A stretch of 64,000 nt of DNA from Ornithinimicrobium cavernae. GTDB lineage: Bacteria; Actinomycetota; Actinomycetes; Actinomycetales; Dermatophilaceae. Of this stretch, positions 38,526 through 48,084 are shown piece by piece (the first letter of the stretch is position 1; every line of letters begins with the position of its first letter). The notes beneath the pieces were generated by a model, which saw only the letters and a program-made list of their open reading frames with translations, was not told where the DNA came from and did no database searches. The DNA is taken from NCBI RefSeq assembly GCF_003121625.1, contig NZ_QDDJ01000003.1:62001-126000 (forward strand), written 5' to 3'. Made by a program: the position numbers and the translations under genes.

Positions 38526-40304
38526 TCAGCGGGCCTGCGTCGGTGACGCACCGCTCAGGTGCCGTGCGGTGTTCACCAGGCCGACGTGGCTGAACGCCTG
38601 CGGCGTGTTGCCCAGGTGGCGACCGGACGCGGGGTCGACCTCCTCGGCGAGCAGACCCAGGTCGTTGCGCAGGGCGAGCAGTCGCTCGAAGTGCTCCCGC
38701 CCCTCGTCGACGCGCCCGATGCCGACGAGCGCGTCGGCCAGCCAGAAGCTGCACAGCAGGAACGCGCCCTCGTGCCCGGGGAGGCCGTCCACGCCGTGCT
38801 CGGTGCGATAGCGGAGCACGTAGCCGCCCTCAGTGAGTTCGCGCTGGACGGCCTCCACGGTGCCCACCACCCTGGGATCGTCCCAGGGCAGGAACCCGAC
38901 CTGCGGGATGAGCAGCAGGGCGGCATCCAGGCCCGGGGAGCCGTAGAACTGGGTGAAGGTGCCGCGGTCGGAGTCGAACCCCTCGGCGCACACCTCCTGG
39001 TGGATCTGCTGCCGCAGGCCCTTCCACCGGTCCACGGGGCCCTCCAGCCCGAAGGTCTCCACGGCCTTGACGGCACAGTCGATCCCCGCCCAGGCCATCA
39101 CCTTGGAGTGCACGAACTGGCGGTCCGGCCCACGGATCTCCCAGAGGGACTTGTCCGGCTGCTGCCAGTTGCCCTCGAGGAAGTCGAGCATCTCCCGCTG
39201 CAGGTCCCAGGCGTCCGGAGCCGCCGACAGGCCCGCCTCCCGGGCCACGTGCAGCATGTCGAGCACCTCGCCCCAGACGTCCAGCTGGAACTGGTCGGCC
39301 GCGCCGTTGCCCACCCGCACCGGTGGTGAGCCCTCGTAGCCGGGGAGCCAGTCAAGCTCGTACTCCGGGAGCCGGCGCCGCCCGTCGATGCCGTACATGA
39401 TCTGCAGGTCCGCCGGGTCCCCCGCCACCGCACGCAGCAGCCAGTCCCGCCACGCGTTGGCCTCCTCTCGGAAGCCGGTGCCGAGCAGGGCCTGCAGGGT
39501 GAACGTGGCATCGCGCAGCCAGCAGTAGCGGTAGTCCCAGTTTCGTGACCCGCCGAGGTGCTCCGGCAGCGACGTGGTCGCCGCCGCGACGATCCCGCCC
39601 GACGGGGCATAGGTCAGGCCCTTCAACGTGACCAGCGAACGGCGGACGGCCGTCTCCCACCCGCCCCGGTAGTCGAGGTGGGAGATCCACTCCTGCCAGA
39701 ACGCCTCGGTCTGGACGAGGACCCGCTCGGCGTCCCGACGGGGCGGCTCGGGCTCGTGGCTGGGGTGGTGGGTCAGCACGAACGGGACCCGGTCGCCCGC
39801 GGAGACCTCGAACTCCGCCGTCGTCATCAGGTCGTGGCCGTGGACCTCGACGGGGGTGTCCAGCCACACCGAGTCGGGGCCGGCGATCGCAGAGAGCTGG
39901 CTGCCGCGGTGCTTGACCCACGGCACGATGTGGCCGTAGTCGAACCGCAGGCGCAGGTCGCTGCGCATCCGCACGCGGCCGGAGACGCCCTCGACCAGGC
40001 GCACCACGTCGGCCGCCTGGTCGCGGACCGGCATGAGGTCCACGATGCGGACCGTGCCGTCCGGCGTCTCCCACTCGGTCTCCAGGATGAGCGTGTCACC
40101 GCGGTACTGCCGCCGGGTGCACCGCTCGGCCCCGGCGGGCGCCATCCGCCAGTAGCCGTGGTCGTCGGTGCCGAGCAGCCTGGCGAAGCAGGCCCCGGAG
40201 TCGAACCGGGGCAGGCACAACCAGTCGATCGAGCCGTCGTTGCCCACCAGGGCCATCGTGTGCAGGTCGCCGATCACCCCGTAGTCCTCGATCGCCAGCG
40301 CCAC
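38526..40304 (-). CDS. Glycoside hydrolase family 15 protein (trehalase/glucoamylase-like)
   Basis: 592 residues, cytoplasmic (no signal peptide). N-terminal beta-sandwich starting IEDYGVIGDLHTMALVGNDGSIDWLCLPRFDS split as family consensus, then the (alpha/alpha)6 barrel with GGSRNWDYRYCWLRDATF, the catalytic-acid segment SLWEIRG and the catalytic-base segment LLAEEVDPASGRHLGNTPQAFSH. Mycobacterial relatives of this layout hydrolyse trehalose, so trehalase is the best guess; other alpha-glucosides are possible. GTG at 40304 with GGAGG just upstream. It lies 48 bp downstream of the ABC exporter gene on the same strand. Confidence 0.88.
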   Translation of the reverse strand: MALAIEDYGVIGDLHTMALVGNDGSIDWLCLPRFDSGACFARLLGTDDHGYWRMAPAGAERCTRRQYRGDTLILETEWETPDGTVRIVDLMPVRDQAADVVRLVEGVSGRVRMRSDLRLRFDYGHIVPWVKHRGSQLSAIAGPDSVWLDTPVEVHGHDLMTTAEFEVSAGDRVPFVLTHHPSHEPEPPRRDAERVLVQTEAFWQEWISHLDYRGGWETAVRRSLVTLKGLTYAPSGGIVAAATTSLPEHLGGSRNWDYRYCWLRDATFTLQALLGTGFREEANAWRDWLLRAVAGDPADLQIMYGIDGRRRLPEYELDWLPGYEGSPPVRVGNGAADQFQLDVWGEVLDMLHVAREAGLSAAPDAWDLQREMLDFLEGNWQQPDKSLWEIRGPDRQFVHSKVMAWAGIDCAVKAVETFGLEGPVDRWKGLRQQIHQEVCAEGFDSDRGTFTQFYGSPGLDAALLLIPQVGFLPWDDPRVVGTVEAVQRELTEGGYVLRYRTEHGVDGLPGHEGAFLLCSFWLADALVGIGRVDEGREHFERLLALRNDLGLLAEEVDPASGRHLGNTPQAFSHVGLVNTARHLSGASPTQAR

Positions 40305-40352
40305 GCCTCCTCCGTCCCGCCGCCCGGTCGGGTGGCTCGTCGTCCGTCCGTC

Positions 40353-42176
40353 CTATCGGCTCGGCCGAGAGGGCGCAACCGGCCGGGCAGGCTCGGCGAC
40401 CTCGACCAGCCGGCCGTCCTCCAGGCTCCACACCACGTCGGTGGAGGCCATCAGCTCGTCGCGGTGCGTCACCACCAGGGCCGTGCCCCGGTGGTCGGCG
40501 AGGACACGGTCCACGACGCGGGCGTTCTCGGAGTCCAGGTGGGCCTCCGCCTCGTCGAGCACCAGCAGCCTGGGCCGGCCCAGCGCCGCCCGCGCGATGC
40601 TGATCCGGGCCTGCTGGCCGGCCGACAGGTTGCTGCCGCCGGGCCCGACATTGGTGTTCCACCCGTCGGCGAGGCTCGCCGCCAGCTCGTCCAGGCCGCA
40701 CAGGCGGCTCACGCGGTCGAGCTCGTCCGGGTCCACCCGGGGCATCCGGTAGGTGACGTTGCGGCGCATGCTGCCGGACAGCAGCGGCAGGCTCGGCGAG
40801 GAGATGCCCACCGCCTGCCGGACCGACCGCAGCGAGTGCTGGCTGACGTCCTGGCCGTCGATGAGCACGCTGCCCTCGTCGGGGTCGATGAGGCGGGCCA
40901 CCACGGCGGTGAGGGTGCTCTTGCCGGCGCCGTTCGGGCCGACGACGGCCACGGTCTGCCCGGGCAGGGCGCGCACCGAGATGTCCGTCAGGGCGTCACC
41001 GAGGCTCACGTTGCGCACGTCGACCAGGCCGTAGTCGATCTGGATGTCCGGGGCGTCGGGGAGCACCGGCAGGGGCGGGATGGACAGGAAGCGACGGACG
41101 GCGCCGCGGGCGACCCTGGCGCGGGCGGCGTACTCGGCGACGCGGCCGAGGTCCCGCAGGTAACCGGCGAGGAGGCCGGCGACGCTGACGCCGGCGACGA
41201 TCGTGCCGGGCGTCGCCCGCCCGGCCAGGACCTCCAGGCCACCGACGAGCAGGGCGGCGGCGCTGGCGGCCACGGCGGTGCCCTCCGCGATGGCGCGGGC
41301 GGCGCCGGACGCGCGGGCCTGGTCGACCATCGCGTCGGCGACCTTCTCGCTGTGCCGGCCGACCCGCCTGCTCTCCCGGTGCTCCTGCCCCGAGGCCTGG
41401 AGCACCGCGACCTGGGTGAGCCGCTCGGTGACCTCGCCGGTGAGCCGGGACCGGCGACGGCGCGACACCTGGGCGGTCCGGAGCATCCACGGCGTGATGG
41501 CCGTCGTCAGCAGGCCCCCCAGGAGGAGCACGGCGCCGACGGAGAGCGCGAGGGCCAGGTTCATGACGGCGAGGGCGGCCAGGGCGAGCACGATGGCCAC
41601 GCCCGCCACGGTCAGGCGGGCCAGCCCGCGGGCGACCCACAGGCGCAGGGCGGACAGGTCGCCGACGAACCTCATCAGCATGTCGCCGCGGTTCCGGCGG
41701 CCCAGCTCCCGCGCCGGGACCCGGGTGAGGTGGCGGAACAGCCGCGCACGCACCTCGGTGACGTAGTGCTGGCCGAGCTTCTCCGACGAGGTGCGCTCGG
41801 CCCCCCGCAGCCAGGCGCTGAGCAGGACGCAGACGAGCAGACCTGCCGCGAGCACCGGGATGCTGATCCCGCCGCCGACGGGAGCCTGCCCGGTCGCGCC
41901 GCCGAGGAGGGCGTTGAAACCGCGCTCGGTGAGCAGCGCGAAGCCGATGGCGGCCAGTGCCTGGCCCACGCCGATGGCGATGAGCACCACGAACCGGGCC
42001 GTCCTGTCCCGGCTGACGGCGCCGGGGAGGGTGGGCGCAGGGACCTCCGTGACCGGGACGGCGTGCTTGTGCCGATGTGGATCCGGACCGCGTCGGCCCT
42101 CGGCGGGTGCGTCCTGCGCGAGGGTGGTGCCGACCGAGGTGGGGGAGGGGTCGGCGGTGTGCGGAGCGGCGGTCAC
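40353..42176 (-). CDS. ABC exporter half-transporter (fused membrane and ATPase domains)
   Basis: 607 residues: a Pro/His-rich N-terminus (1-45), six membrane helices (about 50-330, LGQHYVTEVRARLFRHLTRVP as the coupling region), then an ATPase with Walker A GPNGAGKST, signature LSAGQQARISIARA, Walker B LLVLDEAE and H-loop THRDE. Works as a dimer to export an unknown molecule. GTG at 42176 overlaps the stop of the upstream P-loop gene (GTGA), so the pair forms one translational unit. Confidence 0.9.
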   Translation of the reverse strand: MTAAPHTADPSPTSVGTTLAQDAPAEGRRGPDPHRHKHAVPVTEVPAPTLPGAVSRDRTARFVVLIAIGVGQALAAIGFALLTERGFNALLGGATGQAPVGGGISIPVLAAGLLVCVLLSAWLRGAERTSSEKLGQHYVTEVRARLFRHLTRVPARELGRRNRGDMLMRFVGDLSALRLWVARGLARLTVAGVAIVLALAALAVMNLALALSVGAVLLLGGLLTTAITPWMLRTAQVSRRRRSRLTGEVTERLTQVAVLQASGQEHRESRRVGRHSEKVADAMVDQARASGAARAIAEGTAVAASAAALLVGGLEVLAGRATPGTIVAGVSVAGLLAGYLRDLGRVAEYAARARVARGAVRRFLSIPPLPVLPDAPDIQIDYGLVDVRNVSLGDALTDISVRALPGQTVAVVGPNGAGKSTLTAVVARLIDPDEGSVLIDGQDVSQHSLRSVRQAVGISSPSLPLLSGSMRRNVTYRMPRVDPDELDRVSRLCGLDELAASLADGWNTNVGPGGSNLSAGQQARISIARAALGRPRLLVLDEAEAHLDSENARVVDRVLADHRGTALVVTHRDELMASTDVVWSLEDGRLVEVAEPARPVAPSRPSR

Positions 42177-43312
42177 ACGGCCTCCTCTGCGTGGGGGACG
42201 GCGGCGAGGGTGCCGGGCACCCAGGCGCCGCGCAGCGCCAGCGCGCGGTCCCGGAGCTCGGCGGCGCGCCCGGCCTCGGCCAGGGAGAGGGTGTCGTCCA
42301 CCGGGACGTCGAACGTGCCGTCGAACTCCGCCACGGACAGGGGGGAGGCGGTCATCAGGCCGCTGACCGACATGAGGGGCAGCCCCGCGTCGCGCAGCCA
42401 CTGCACGCCCGCGGTCGCGCTGAGGGAGTCCCGGGCGGCGAAGATGACACCGTCGATGATCTGGTGGAAGGACGGGTCGCGCAGCAGCGCAGCGGTCTCG
42501 GCGTGGAAGAGCCCGTCGGCCACCTCGATCACGTTGACGTCGGTGCCGTCCCCCGCGAGCTGGGTGGTGAGGGTCTCGAAGATGCCGCGCACCTCGGCGG
42601 GGTCCAGCCCGAAGGTGGACGGGGCCCCGGCGTGCGTGAAGTCGTAGACGTGGTCGGCCCCCGAGTCGGTGAGGAGCCAGACGTCCCCGCCAGCACCGGT
42701 GCCGGTCACCTTCGCGGCGCCCACCGTCAGGCCCGCGGCCTTGAGCCCCCTCACCAGGCTGGCCATCGTGGTCGTCTTGCCGGCGTTCATGGACGAGCCG
42801 ACCACGGCGATCGTCGGCGGGCGGTGCGAGCTCAGCGGCGCCACCGGGCGCAGGGCGCTGTCCCGGAGGTTGAGGCGGTTCCCGCCGGCGTCGGTCAGGA
42901 TGCCCACCGGCTCGATCGACGTGGCGTCGGCCATCGTGGCGTGGGCCAGCTCGACCTGCCCTGCCAGCCCGCCCGCGGCGACCAGGTTGCAGGTCGTCAG
43001 GTCGGACGGCAGGTGCGCCAGGAACTGGTCGGGTGCGTAGCGGGCGCCGTAGACGATGCCGACGTGGTCACCGACGAAGAGCGTCGCGCGGCGTCCGGTC
43101 TGCAGCTCGAGGCGCTTGTGCTGGCCGATCTCGGTGACCCGCGCGATGACGACGTCACCGGCGCGCGGGCTGGTGTGCGGGTCGGTCAGCAGACCGGCGG
43201 CACGGTCCAGGTCGATGCGACGGGTCGTGTAGGCCCACTTGGTGTGGGCGACCAGCTCGGCCACCGCTGCGTCGGCAGCGGTCTCGGCGACCGGGGTGGG
43301 GAACGTGATCAT
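42173..43312 (-). CDS. P-loop NTPase partner of the ABC exporter, family unclear
   Basis: 379 residues. The N-terminal half (1-165) has a small beta-rich region (GDVVIARVTEIGQHKRLELQ) of unknown role; the C-terminal half is a P-loop domain with GSSMNAGKTTTMASLVRGL (about 170-188), then GAAKVTGTGAGGD and VIEVADGLFHAET, reminiscent of dethiobiotin-synthetase/MobB-like or DUF1611-type ATPases. Not a secretion or ABC ATPase. Coupling to an ABC exporter suggests a shared small-molecule or peptide pathway, but there is no precursor or tailoring gene I can identify nearby. ATG at 43312 with GGAG upstream. Confidence 0.72.
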   Translation of the reverse strand: MITFPTPVAETAADAAVAELVAHTKWAYTTRRIDLDRAAGLLTDPHTSPRAGDVVIARVTEIGQHKRLELQTGRRATLFVGDHVGIVYGARYAPDQFLAHLPSDLTTCNLVAAGGLAGQVELAHATMADATSIEPVGILTDAGGNRLNLRDSALRPVAPLSSHRPPTIAVVGSSMNAGKTTTMASLVRGLKAAGLTVGAAKVTGTGAGGDVWLLTDSGADHVYDFTHAGAPSTFGLDPAEVRGIFETLTTQLAGDGTDVNVIEVADGLFHAETAALLRDPSFHQIIDGVIFAARDSLSATAGVQWLRDAGLPLMSVSGLMTASPLSVAEFDGTFDVPVDDTLSLAEAGRAAELRDRALALRGAWVPGTLAAVPHAEEAV

Positions 43313-43551
43313 CGGTGGCTCCTTGTGTGTCGGGACGATGCCGTCTGCACCGCTCGGGAAATCACGCTAGAGAGGCCCGATGAGGCACAGGTGAGGAGCG
43401 GATGAGGACTTTCTCAGCACGAGTTCACGCACTGTTCAAGCACGGTGGGCGGACGACTCCTCAGGACCCCCCACCTGGGGGATGGTGCGCGCGCCACCGC
43501 GCGAGGACGCTCGGGTGCAGGGCCGAGGGACGGCCGGGAAGCAGGTGCACC

Positions 43552-44754
43552 ATGGACGACGAGGTCCTCATCATCGGCAGCGGGCCGGCCGGCCTCAGCT
43601 GCGCGGCGGAGCTCCGAGGCCGTGGCATCAGCGCGACCGTGCTGGAGCGCGGGCCGGCGCTGGCCACGGCGTGGGTGGGTCGCTACGACGGCCTGCGGTT
43701 CAACACCAGCCGCCGGCACTCGGCTTTGCCGGGGTCCCCGTTCCCCAGGCGGTGGGGCCAGTTCCCGACGCGCGACCAGTACCTCTCCTACCTGCAGTCG
43801 TATGCCGAGGCGCACCAGGTCCCGGTCCGCACCGGGGTCGCTGTCACCCGGGTCGACCAGGACCGGGACGGGTGGCGCCTGCAGACCAGCGCGGGCCCAG
43901 CCGGTGCCCGGCACGTGATCGTGGCGACCGGTGTGGCCCAGAGCCCGGTCCGGCCAGGCTGGGCGGTGGACAGCGACTTCGCCGGAACCGTGCTGCACGC
44001 CTGCGACTACCGCAACCCGCAGCCGTTCGCTGGGCGGGACGTCGTGGTCGTCGGGGCCGGGTCGACCGGTCTGGAGGTCGCCCACGAGCTGGCGCGCGGC
44101 GGGGCCGGGCAGGTGCGCCTGGCCGTCCGAACGCCACCCAACCTCCTGTTGCGAGAGATGGGCGGTGCGCCCACCGACCTGCCGATGCCTCTCCTCCTGC
44201 GCCTGCCCCCCGCGCTGGTCGACCGGATGTTCGCCGGACTGCAGCGGCGCCTCGTGGGCGACCTCACGGCATACGGGCTGCCGCCGGCGACGGAGGGGCC
44301 GATGACCGGACTCAGGCGACGCGGTGCCGGGACGGCCGTGGTCGACAAGGAGGTCATCGAGGCGCTCCGTGAGGGGGCTTTCACTGTCGAGCCAGAGGTC
44401 ACCGGCCTGCACCATGACGGCGTGCGACTCGCGGACGGACGGCGGGTGGACTGCTCGGTGGTGATCCTCGCGACCGGCTACGCGACCGGACTGGGACCGC
44501 TCGTCGGTCACCTGGACGTCCTGGGGGAGCGGGGTATGCCGAGGGTCCGGTCGGGTGGTGAGTCGCTGCCGGGGCTGCGCTTCGTCGGCTTCGCCTACCG
44601 GCCCGGGCTCACGGGGCTCGTCGGGCGGCAGGCGCGGGCGGTCGCGCGCGAGATCGCGGCTGGTGGGAGAGCAGGGCAGCCAGCTCGGGGCGGCTGGAGA
44701 CCTCCAGCTTCGCGAACACCGACTTCACATGACCGCGCAGCGTCTCGGGGCTGA
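43552..44754 (+). CDS. FAD-dependent monooxygenase/oxidoreductase (FMO-like)
   Basis: 400 residues. N-terminal FAD motif IIGSGPAGLSCAAELRGRG (6-24), LERGPALATAWVGRYDGLRFNTSR (FMO-like), IVATGVAQSP, second Rossmann motif VVVGAGSTGLEVAHEL and C-terminal ILATGYATGL (the ATG motif). Probably an NADPH-dependent flavin monooxygenase; substrate unknown. ATG at 43552. The last 146 bp (from 44609) overlap the convergent LuxR gene on the other strand; the final 25 or so residues, after AREIAAGG, look non-conserved. Confidence 0.85.
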   Translation: MDDEVLIIGSGPAGLSCAAELRGRGISATVLERGPALATAWVGRYDGLRFNTSRRHSALPGSPFPRRWGQFPTRDQYLSYLQSYAEAHQVPVRTGVAVTRVDQDRDGWRLQTSAGPAGARHVIVATGVAQSPVRPGWAVDSDFAGTVLHACDYRNPQPFAGRDVVVVGAGSTGLEVAHELARGGAGQVRLAVRTPPNLLLREMGGAPTDLPMPLLLRLPPALVDRMFAGLQRRLVGDLTAYGLPPATEGPMTGLRRRGAGTAVVDKEVIEALREGAFTVEPEVTGLHHDGVRLADGRRVDCSVVILATGYATGLGPLVGHLDVLGERGMPRVRSGGESLPGLRFVGFAYRPGLTGLVGRQARAVAREIAAGGRAGQPARGGWRPPASRTPTSHDRAASRG

Positions 44755-45727
44755 TCCACAGTCGCTCGGCGATGGCGCTCGTGGACGCCCCTGTCAGCAG
44801 CAGGTGGGTGACCTCGCGCTCGCGGTCGGTGAGCTGGCGCAGGCTCAGCAGGAGCGGCGCCAGGTCTCCGCGCCGGGCGGGCTCCAGCACCAGGGCCGTG
44901 GTGCCCGGGCGTCCCTCCGCGGTGGCGTCGGACAGCCGGGCGCCGCGGATGACCAGCCAGTCACCGGCGCGCGAGCGCGCCCGGGCCATCGCGGGGTGGA
45001 TCGTGGCGTCGTCCCTGGGTGCGCCGTCCGCGAGGGACCGGGCCTGCTGCGCCACCTCGTGGAGCACGATGGCGGCGTCCGCCTGCTCCGGTGGGCCCAG
45101 CCACTCGCGGGCCTGCGGGGTGAGTGAGACGACCGTGCCGTCGTCGTCCAGCACGATGAGCGCGGGAGAGTCCACGGCCACACCGCCGGTCAGGCCCCCG
45201 AGCAGATGGCCGGCGCGGATGCCGTTGCCCAGGTGCGGGGCGATCGCAGCAACCACGGCGACCTCGGCCGGGGTGAAGGGCGGGTCCTCGGCACGACGGG
45301 TGAGGCAGGCGTGGCCCCAGACGACGCGTCCGGTGGCGAACACCGCCCGCAGCTCGTCGCCGTAGCCGCGGGGCCCGTAGAGCTGTGCCCACCGGGCGCT
45401 CCTGGCCAGGTCCCCACCCGTGCTGATGCTGAGGGCGGCGGCCGCCACACCGTCCCGGGCCAGCTGCCAGAACGTGTTGACGTCGTCCTCCGTGAGCTCG
45501 CAGGCGATCAGCTCACGGTGCAGCGAGGGCTCGACGTGCTCGGCATAGACGTCGGTGATCAGCATCGTGTCGGGGTCGATGAGGATCCAGCCGGCGGCGG
45601 AGTACGGAATCGCTCGGCGGACCACCCCGGCGACGCGCTCGAACAGCTCGAGTGGGTCCCGTGCACGCGCGCACATCCCGGCCACCGTGGGGATCAGGCG
45701 GTCTGCGGGGCTGCGGCGCGGCAGCAT
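44609..45727 (-). CDS. LuxR-family transcriptional regulator
   Basis: 372 residues from ATG 45727 (MLPRRSPADRL); an in-frame GTG at 45790 would add 21. Sensory N-terminal region (about 1-270) with GAF-like features, PAIPYSAAGWILIDPD-type start and DSPALIVLDDDGTVVSLTPQAREWLG (PAS-like); C-terminal HTH (about 300-355) LTDREREVTHLLLTGASTSAIAERLWISPETLRGHVKSVFAKLEV split as the classic LuxR four-helix domain. No receiver domain, so ligand-sensing rather than two-component. Its 3' end overlaps the FMO gene antiparallel, which suggests mutual control. Confidence 0.88.
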   Translation of the reverse strand: MLPRRSPADRLIPTVAGMCARARDPLELFERVAGVVRRAIPYSAAGWILIDPDTMLITDVYAEHVEPSLHRELIACELTEDDVNTFWQLARDGVAAAALSISTGGDLARSARWAQLYGPRGYGDELRAVFATGRVVWGHACLTRRAEDPPFTPAEVAVVAAIAPHLGNGIRAGHLLGGLTGGVAVDSPALIVLDDDGTVVSLTPQAREWLGPPEQADAAIVLHEVAQQARSLADGAPRDDATIHPAMARARSRAGDWLVIRGARLSDATAEGRPGTTALVLEPARRGDLAPLLLSLRQLTDREREVTHLLLTGASTSAIAERLWISPETLRGHVKSVFAKLEVSSRPELAALLSHQPRSRARPPAPAARRAP

Positions 45728-45850
45728 GATGCGCCATTGTCTCCCCGCCCCGGCACGCGCGTCCAGTGCCCGGGTTGCTCCTGCCGTCACTGAAGCGCAG
45801 GGAGCTGGTCTTTCGAAGGGGTCCGAGGGTGCGCCTCACCGTCGGTGGAC

Positions 45851-46324
45851 CTAGGTGGAGCGGGGAGCCTCCTCGAAGGACGCCTTCAGGGCGTCGACCG
45901 TGATGGTGCGCTCCCTGACGGCGAGCCGCCGCCAGAGGGGGGTTCCCAGACGCCACACGCCGTACGACACCAGCTTGCCGCGATGGCGGACCAGGGTCTC
46001 GTTGTCGCCGGAGGACTCCAGGTGGTAGCTCGGCCACCCTTCGAACGTGAGCCTCCCGGACCGCGACCTGTCCCACCAGTGGAAGACGATCGTGTGGGGC
46101 GCCTCCAGCTCGACGATCTCCCCGGGTGTGGTGCCCTGGGTCGTCTCGTCCACGAAGGTCGTCCCGACGCGGGGCTCTCCCGGAGACGTCTGCCGGGTGT
46201 GCTTCAGCATGCTTCCGGTGCCCGCCATCCAGTCGTTGTGCCCGTCGATGTCGACCAGGCGAGCGAACACCAGGTCGATCGGGGCCCTGATCGTGCGCTC
46301 GATCTCGAACTCGATGGGCCTCAT
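45851..46324 (-). CDS. SRPBCC (START/polyketide cyclase-like) protein
   Basis: 157 residues. FEIERTIRAPIDLVFARLVDIDGHNDW at the start is typical of the SRPBCC hydrophobic-ligand fold; later HTIVFHWWDRSRSGRLTFEGWPSYHLE and a long C-terminal helix. Binds or processes a small hydrophobic ligand; function unknown. ATG at 46324 is preferred; ATG at 46333 is nearly as good. Single gene between the LuxR regulator and the amino acid ABC operon, on the same strand as both. Confidence 0.8.
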   Translation of the reverse strand: MRPIEFEIERTIRAPIDLVFARLVDIDGHNDWMAGTGSMLKHTRQTSPGEPRVGTTFVDETTQGTTPGEIVELEAPHTIVFHWWDRSRSGRLTFEGWPSYHLESSGDNETLVRHRGKLVSYGVWRLGTPLWRRLAVRERTITVDALKASFEEAPRST

Positions 46325-46384
46325 ACGAGCGAGCATCCTCGTCCGGCGGGTGAGCCGCAAGACTGTCGGGCCACCACCCTCCGG

Positions 46385-47236
46385 TCAGAGCCGGCCGGCG
46401 TCGATCACGCGGCGCAGGAACTCCTGGGTGCGGGGCCGGGTCGGCTCGCCCAGCACCTGCGCGGGCGGGCCCTCCTCGCAGACGACACCCTGGTCGAGGA
46501 AGACGACGTGGTCGGCCACCTGCTTGGCGAAACCCATCTCGTGGGTGGCCATGAGGATCGTGGCACCCCCGGAGGCGAGCTCCCGCACCAGGCCGAGCAC
46601 CTCACCGACCAGCTCGGGGTCCAGGGCAGAGGTGATCTCGTCGAGCAGCAGCACCCGTGGCTCGACGGCGATGGCCCGGGCGATCGCGGCCCGCTGCTGC
46701 TGACCACCCGAGAGCCGGTCGGGGTAGGCGCCTGCCTTGTCGGCCAGGCCCACCCGCGCCAGCAGCGCCTCCGCCCGTGCCCTGGCCTCCTTCGGCGGCA
46801 CGCCGTGGACGACGCGCGGGGCCAGCATCACGTTGTCCAGCACGGTCATGTGCGGGAACAGGTTGTAGGCCTGGAAGACCACACCGAACCGGGCGCGGAC
46901 GGCGTCGGCGTCGATGCGCGGGTCGCTGATGTCCCGGTCGTCCAGCAGGATCTGCCCGTCGCTGATCGGCTCGAGCACCCCCGCGCAGCGCAACAGCGTC
47001 GACTTCCCGGAGCCGGAGGAGCCGATGAGGGTGACCACCTCGTGCTCGGCCACGGTCAGGTCGATCCCGTTGAGCACCACGGCGTCGTCATAGGCCTTGA
47101 CCAGGCCACGGACGTCCAGCACGACGTCCTCCTTGCGCCGCGGACCCGGGGGAAGATCGAGGGAGGTGTCGCGCGCGACCGGGCCCAGCGGCATACGGCC
47201 GCCGTCACCGGTCGAGGCCCGCCGCCGGCCGATCAC
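46385..47236 (-). CDS. Polar amino acid ABC transporter, ATP-binding protein
   Basis: 283 residues of the GlnQ/HisP type: Walker A GSSGSGKST, Q-loop FQAYNLFPHMTVLDNV, signature LSGGQQQRAAIARAIA, Walker B VLLLDEITSALDPELV (family has DEPTSALD; here Ile replaces Pro) and H-loop THEMGFAK. The first 35 residues are a non-conserved extension; an internal start is possible. GTG at 47236 overlaps the permease stop (GTGA). Third gene of the operon. Confidence 0.93.
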   Translation of the reverse strand: MIGRRRASTGDGGRMPLGPVARDTSLDLPPGPRRKEDVVLDVRGLVKAYDDAVVLNGIDLTVAEHEVVTLIGSSGSGKSTLLRCAGVLEPISDGQILLDDRDISDPRIDADAVRARFGVVFQAYNLFPHMTVLDNVMLAPRVVHGVPPKEARARAEALLARVGLADKAGAYPDRLSGGQQQRAAIARAIAVEPRVLLLDEITSALDPELVGEVLGLVRELASGGATILMATHEMGFAKQVADHVVFLDQGVVCEEGPPAQVLGEPTRPRTQEFLRRVIDAGRL

Positions 47237-48084
47237 AGGGCCGCCCCGCTCTGCTCGCGCTGCGCTGCCCGGGCCGTCGCCCAGTCGGCCAGGCGGGCGG
47301 TGGGGACCGACAGCAGGACGAAGAGCAGGGCCGCCACCACATACGGGGTGAAGTTGAAGCTGCTCTGGGAGGCGATCTGGGCGGCCCGGACCGCATCGAG
47401 GGGGCCGAGCAGGGAGATCAGGCCGACGTCCTTCTGCATCGCCACGAAGTCGTTGAGGAGCGGTGGGGTGACCCGACGGACGGCCTGCGGCAGCACGACC
47501 AGCTTCATCGACTGGCCGTAGCTCAGGCCGAGCGAGCGCGCGCCGAGCCGCTGGCTAGGGTGGACACTGTCGATGCCCGCGCGGAAGACCTCGGAGACGT
47601 ACGCGGCATAGGTGAGGACCAGCGCCACCGTGCCGAGGATCACCGGGTTGATGCGCGAGTCGGTGAACCGCAGGGCCGGCACGCCGAACCCGACCAGGTA
47701 GAGCAGCACGATCAGGGGCACGCCGCGGAACAGGTCGACGTAGCCGGTCGCGAGCAGGCGGAGCGGCAGCCAGACCGGTCCGCGCAGGGTCCGCAGGACG
47801 GCCAGGACGAGTGCCAGCACGAGGGTGCAGACGGCGGCGACCGCGAGGACGCGGATGTTCAGCCACAGGCCCTCGAGGATCCGGGGCAGGGAGTCCCACG
47901 CGACCTGCGGGCTCAGGAAGGTCGCCTGCGTGCGCGGCCACCCGGGTGCGTTGGTGACGCCGAGATAGAGCACCGCCGCGAAGACGAGCGTGCTCACCAG
48001 CGCGGTGAGGGTGGACCGGCGCGAGCGGCCCGCCCGCAACCGGCGGCGGGAGAGCTCCAGCGGGGTCGGCTGCTCCGGGCTCAC
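47233..48084 (-). CDS. Polar amino acid ABC transporter, permease
   Basis: 283 residues of the HisM/GlnP type: basic N-terminus, first helix near residue 27, and the inner-membrane component signature in FRGVPLIVLLYLVGFG and EVFRAGIDSVHPSQRLGARSLGLS (the EAA loop contacting the ATPase). Homodimerises in the membrane. GTG at 48084 is chosen because it overlaps the binding-protein stop (GTGA); a longer frame exists inside the upstream gene. Confidence 0.92.
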   Translation of the reverse strand: MSPEQPTPLELSRRRLRAGRSRRSTLTALVSTLVFAAVLYLGVTNAPGWPRTQATFLSPQVAWDSLPRILEGLWLNIRVLAVAAVCTLVLALVLAVLRTLRGPVWLPLRLLATGYVDLFRGVPLIVLLYLVGFGVPALRFTDSRINPVILGTVALVLTYAAYVSEVFRAGIDSVHPSQRLGARSLGLSYGQSMKLVVLPQAVRRVTPPLLNDFVAMQKDVGLISLLGPLDAVRAAQIASQSSFNFTPYVVAALLFVLLSVPTARLADWATARAAQREQSGAAL

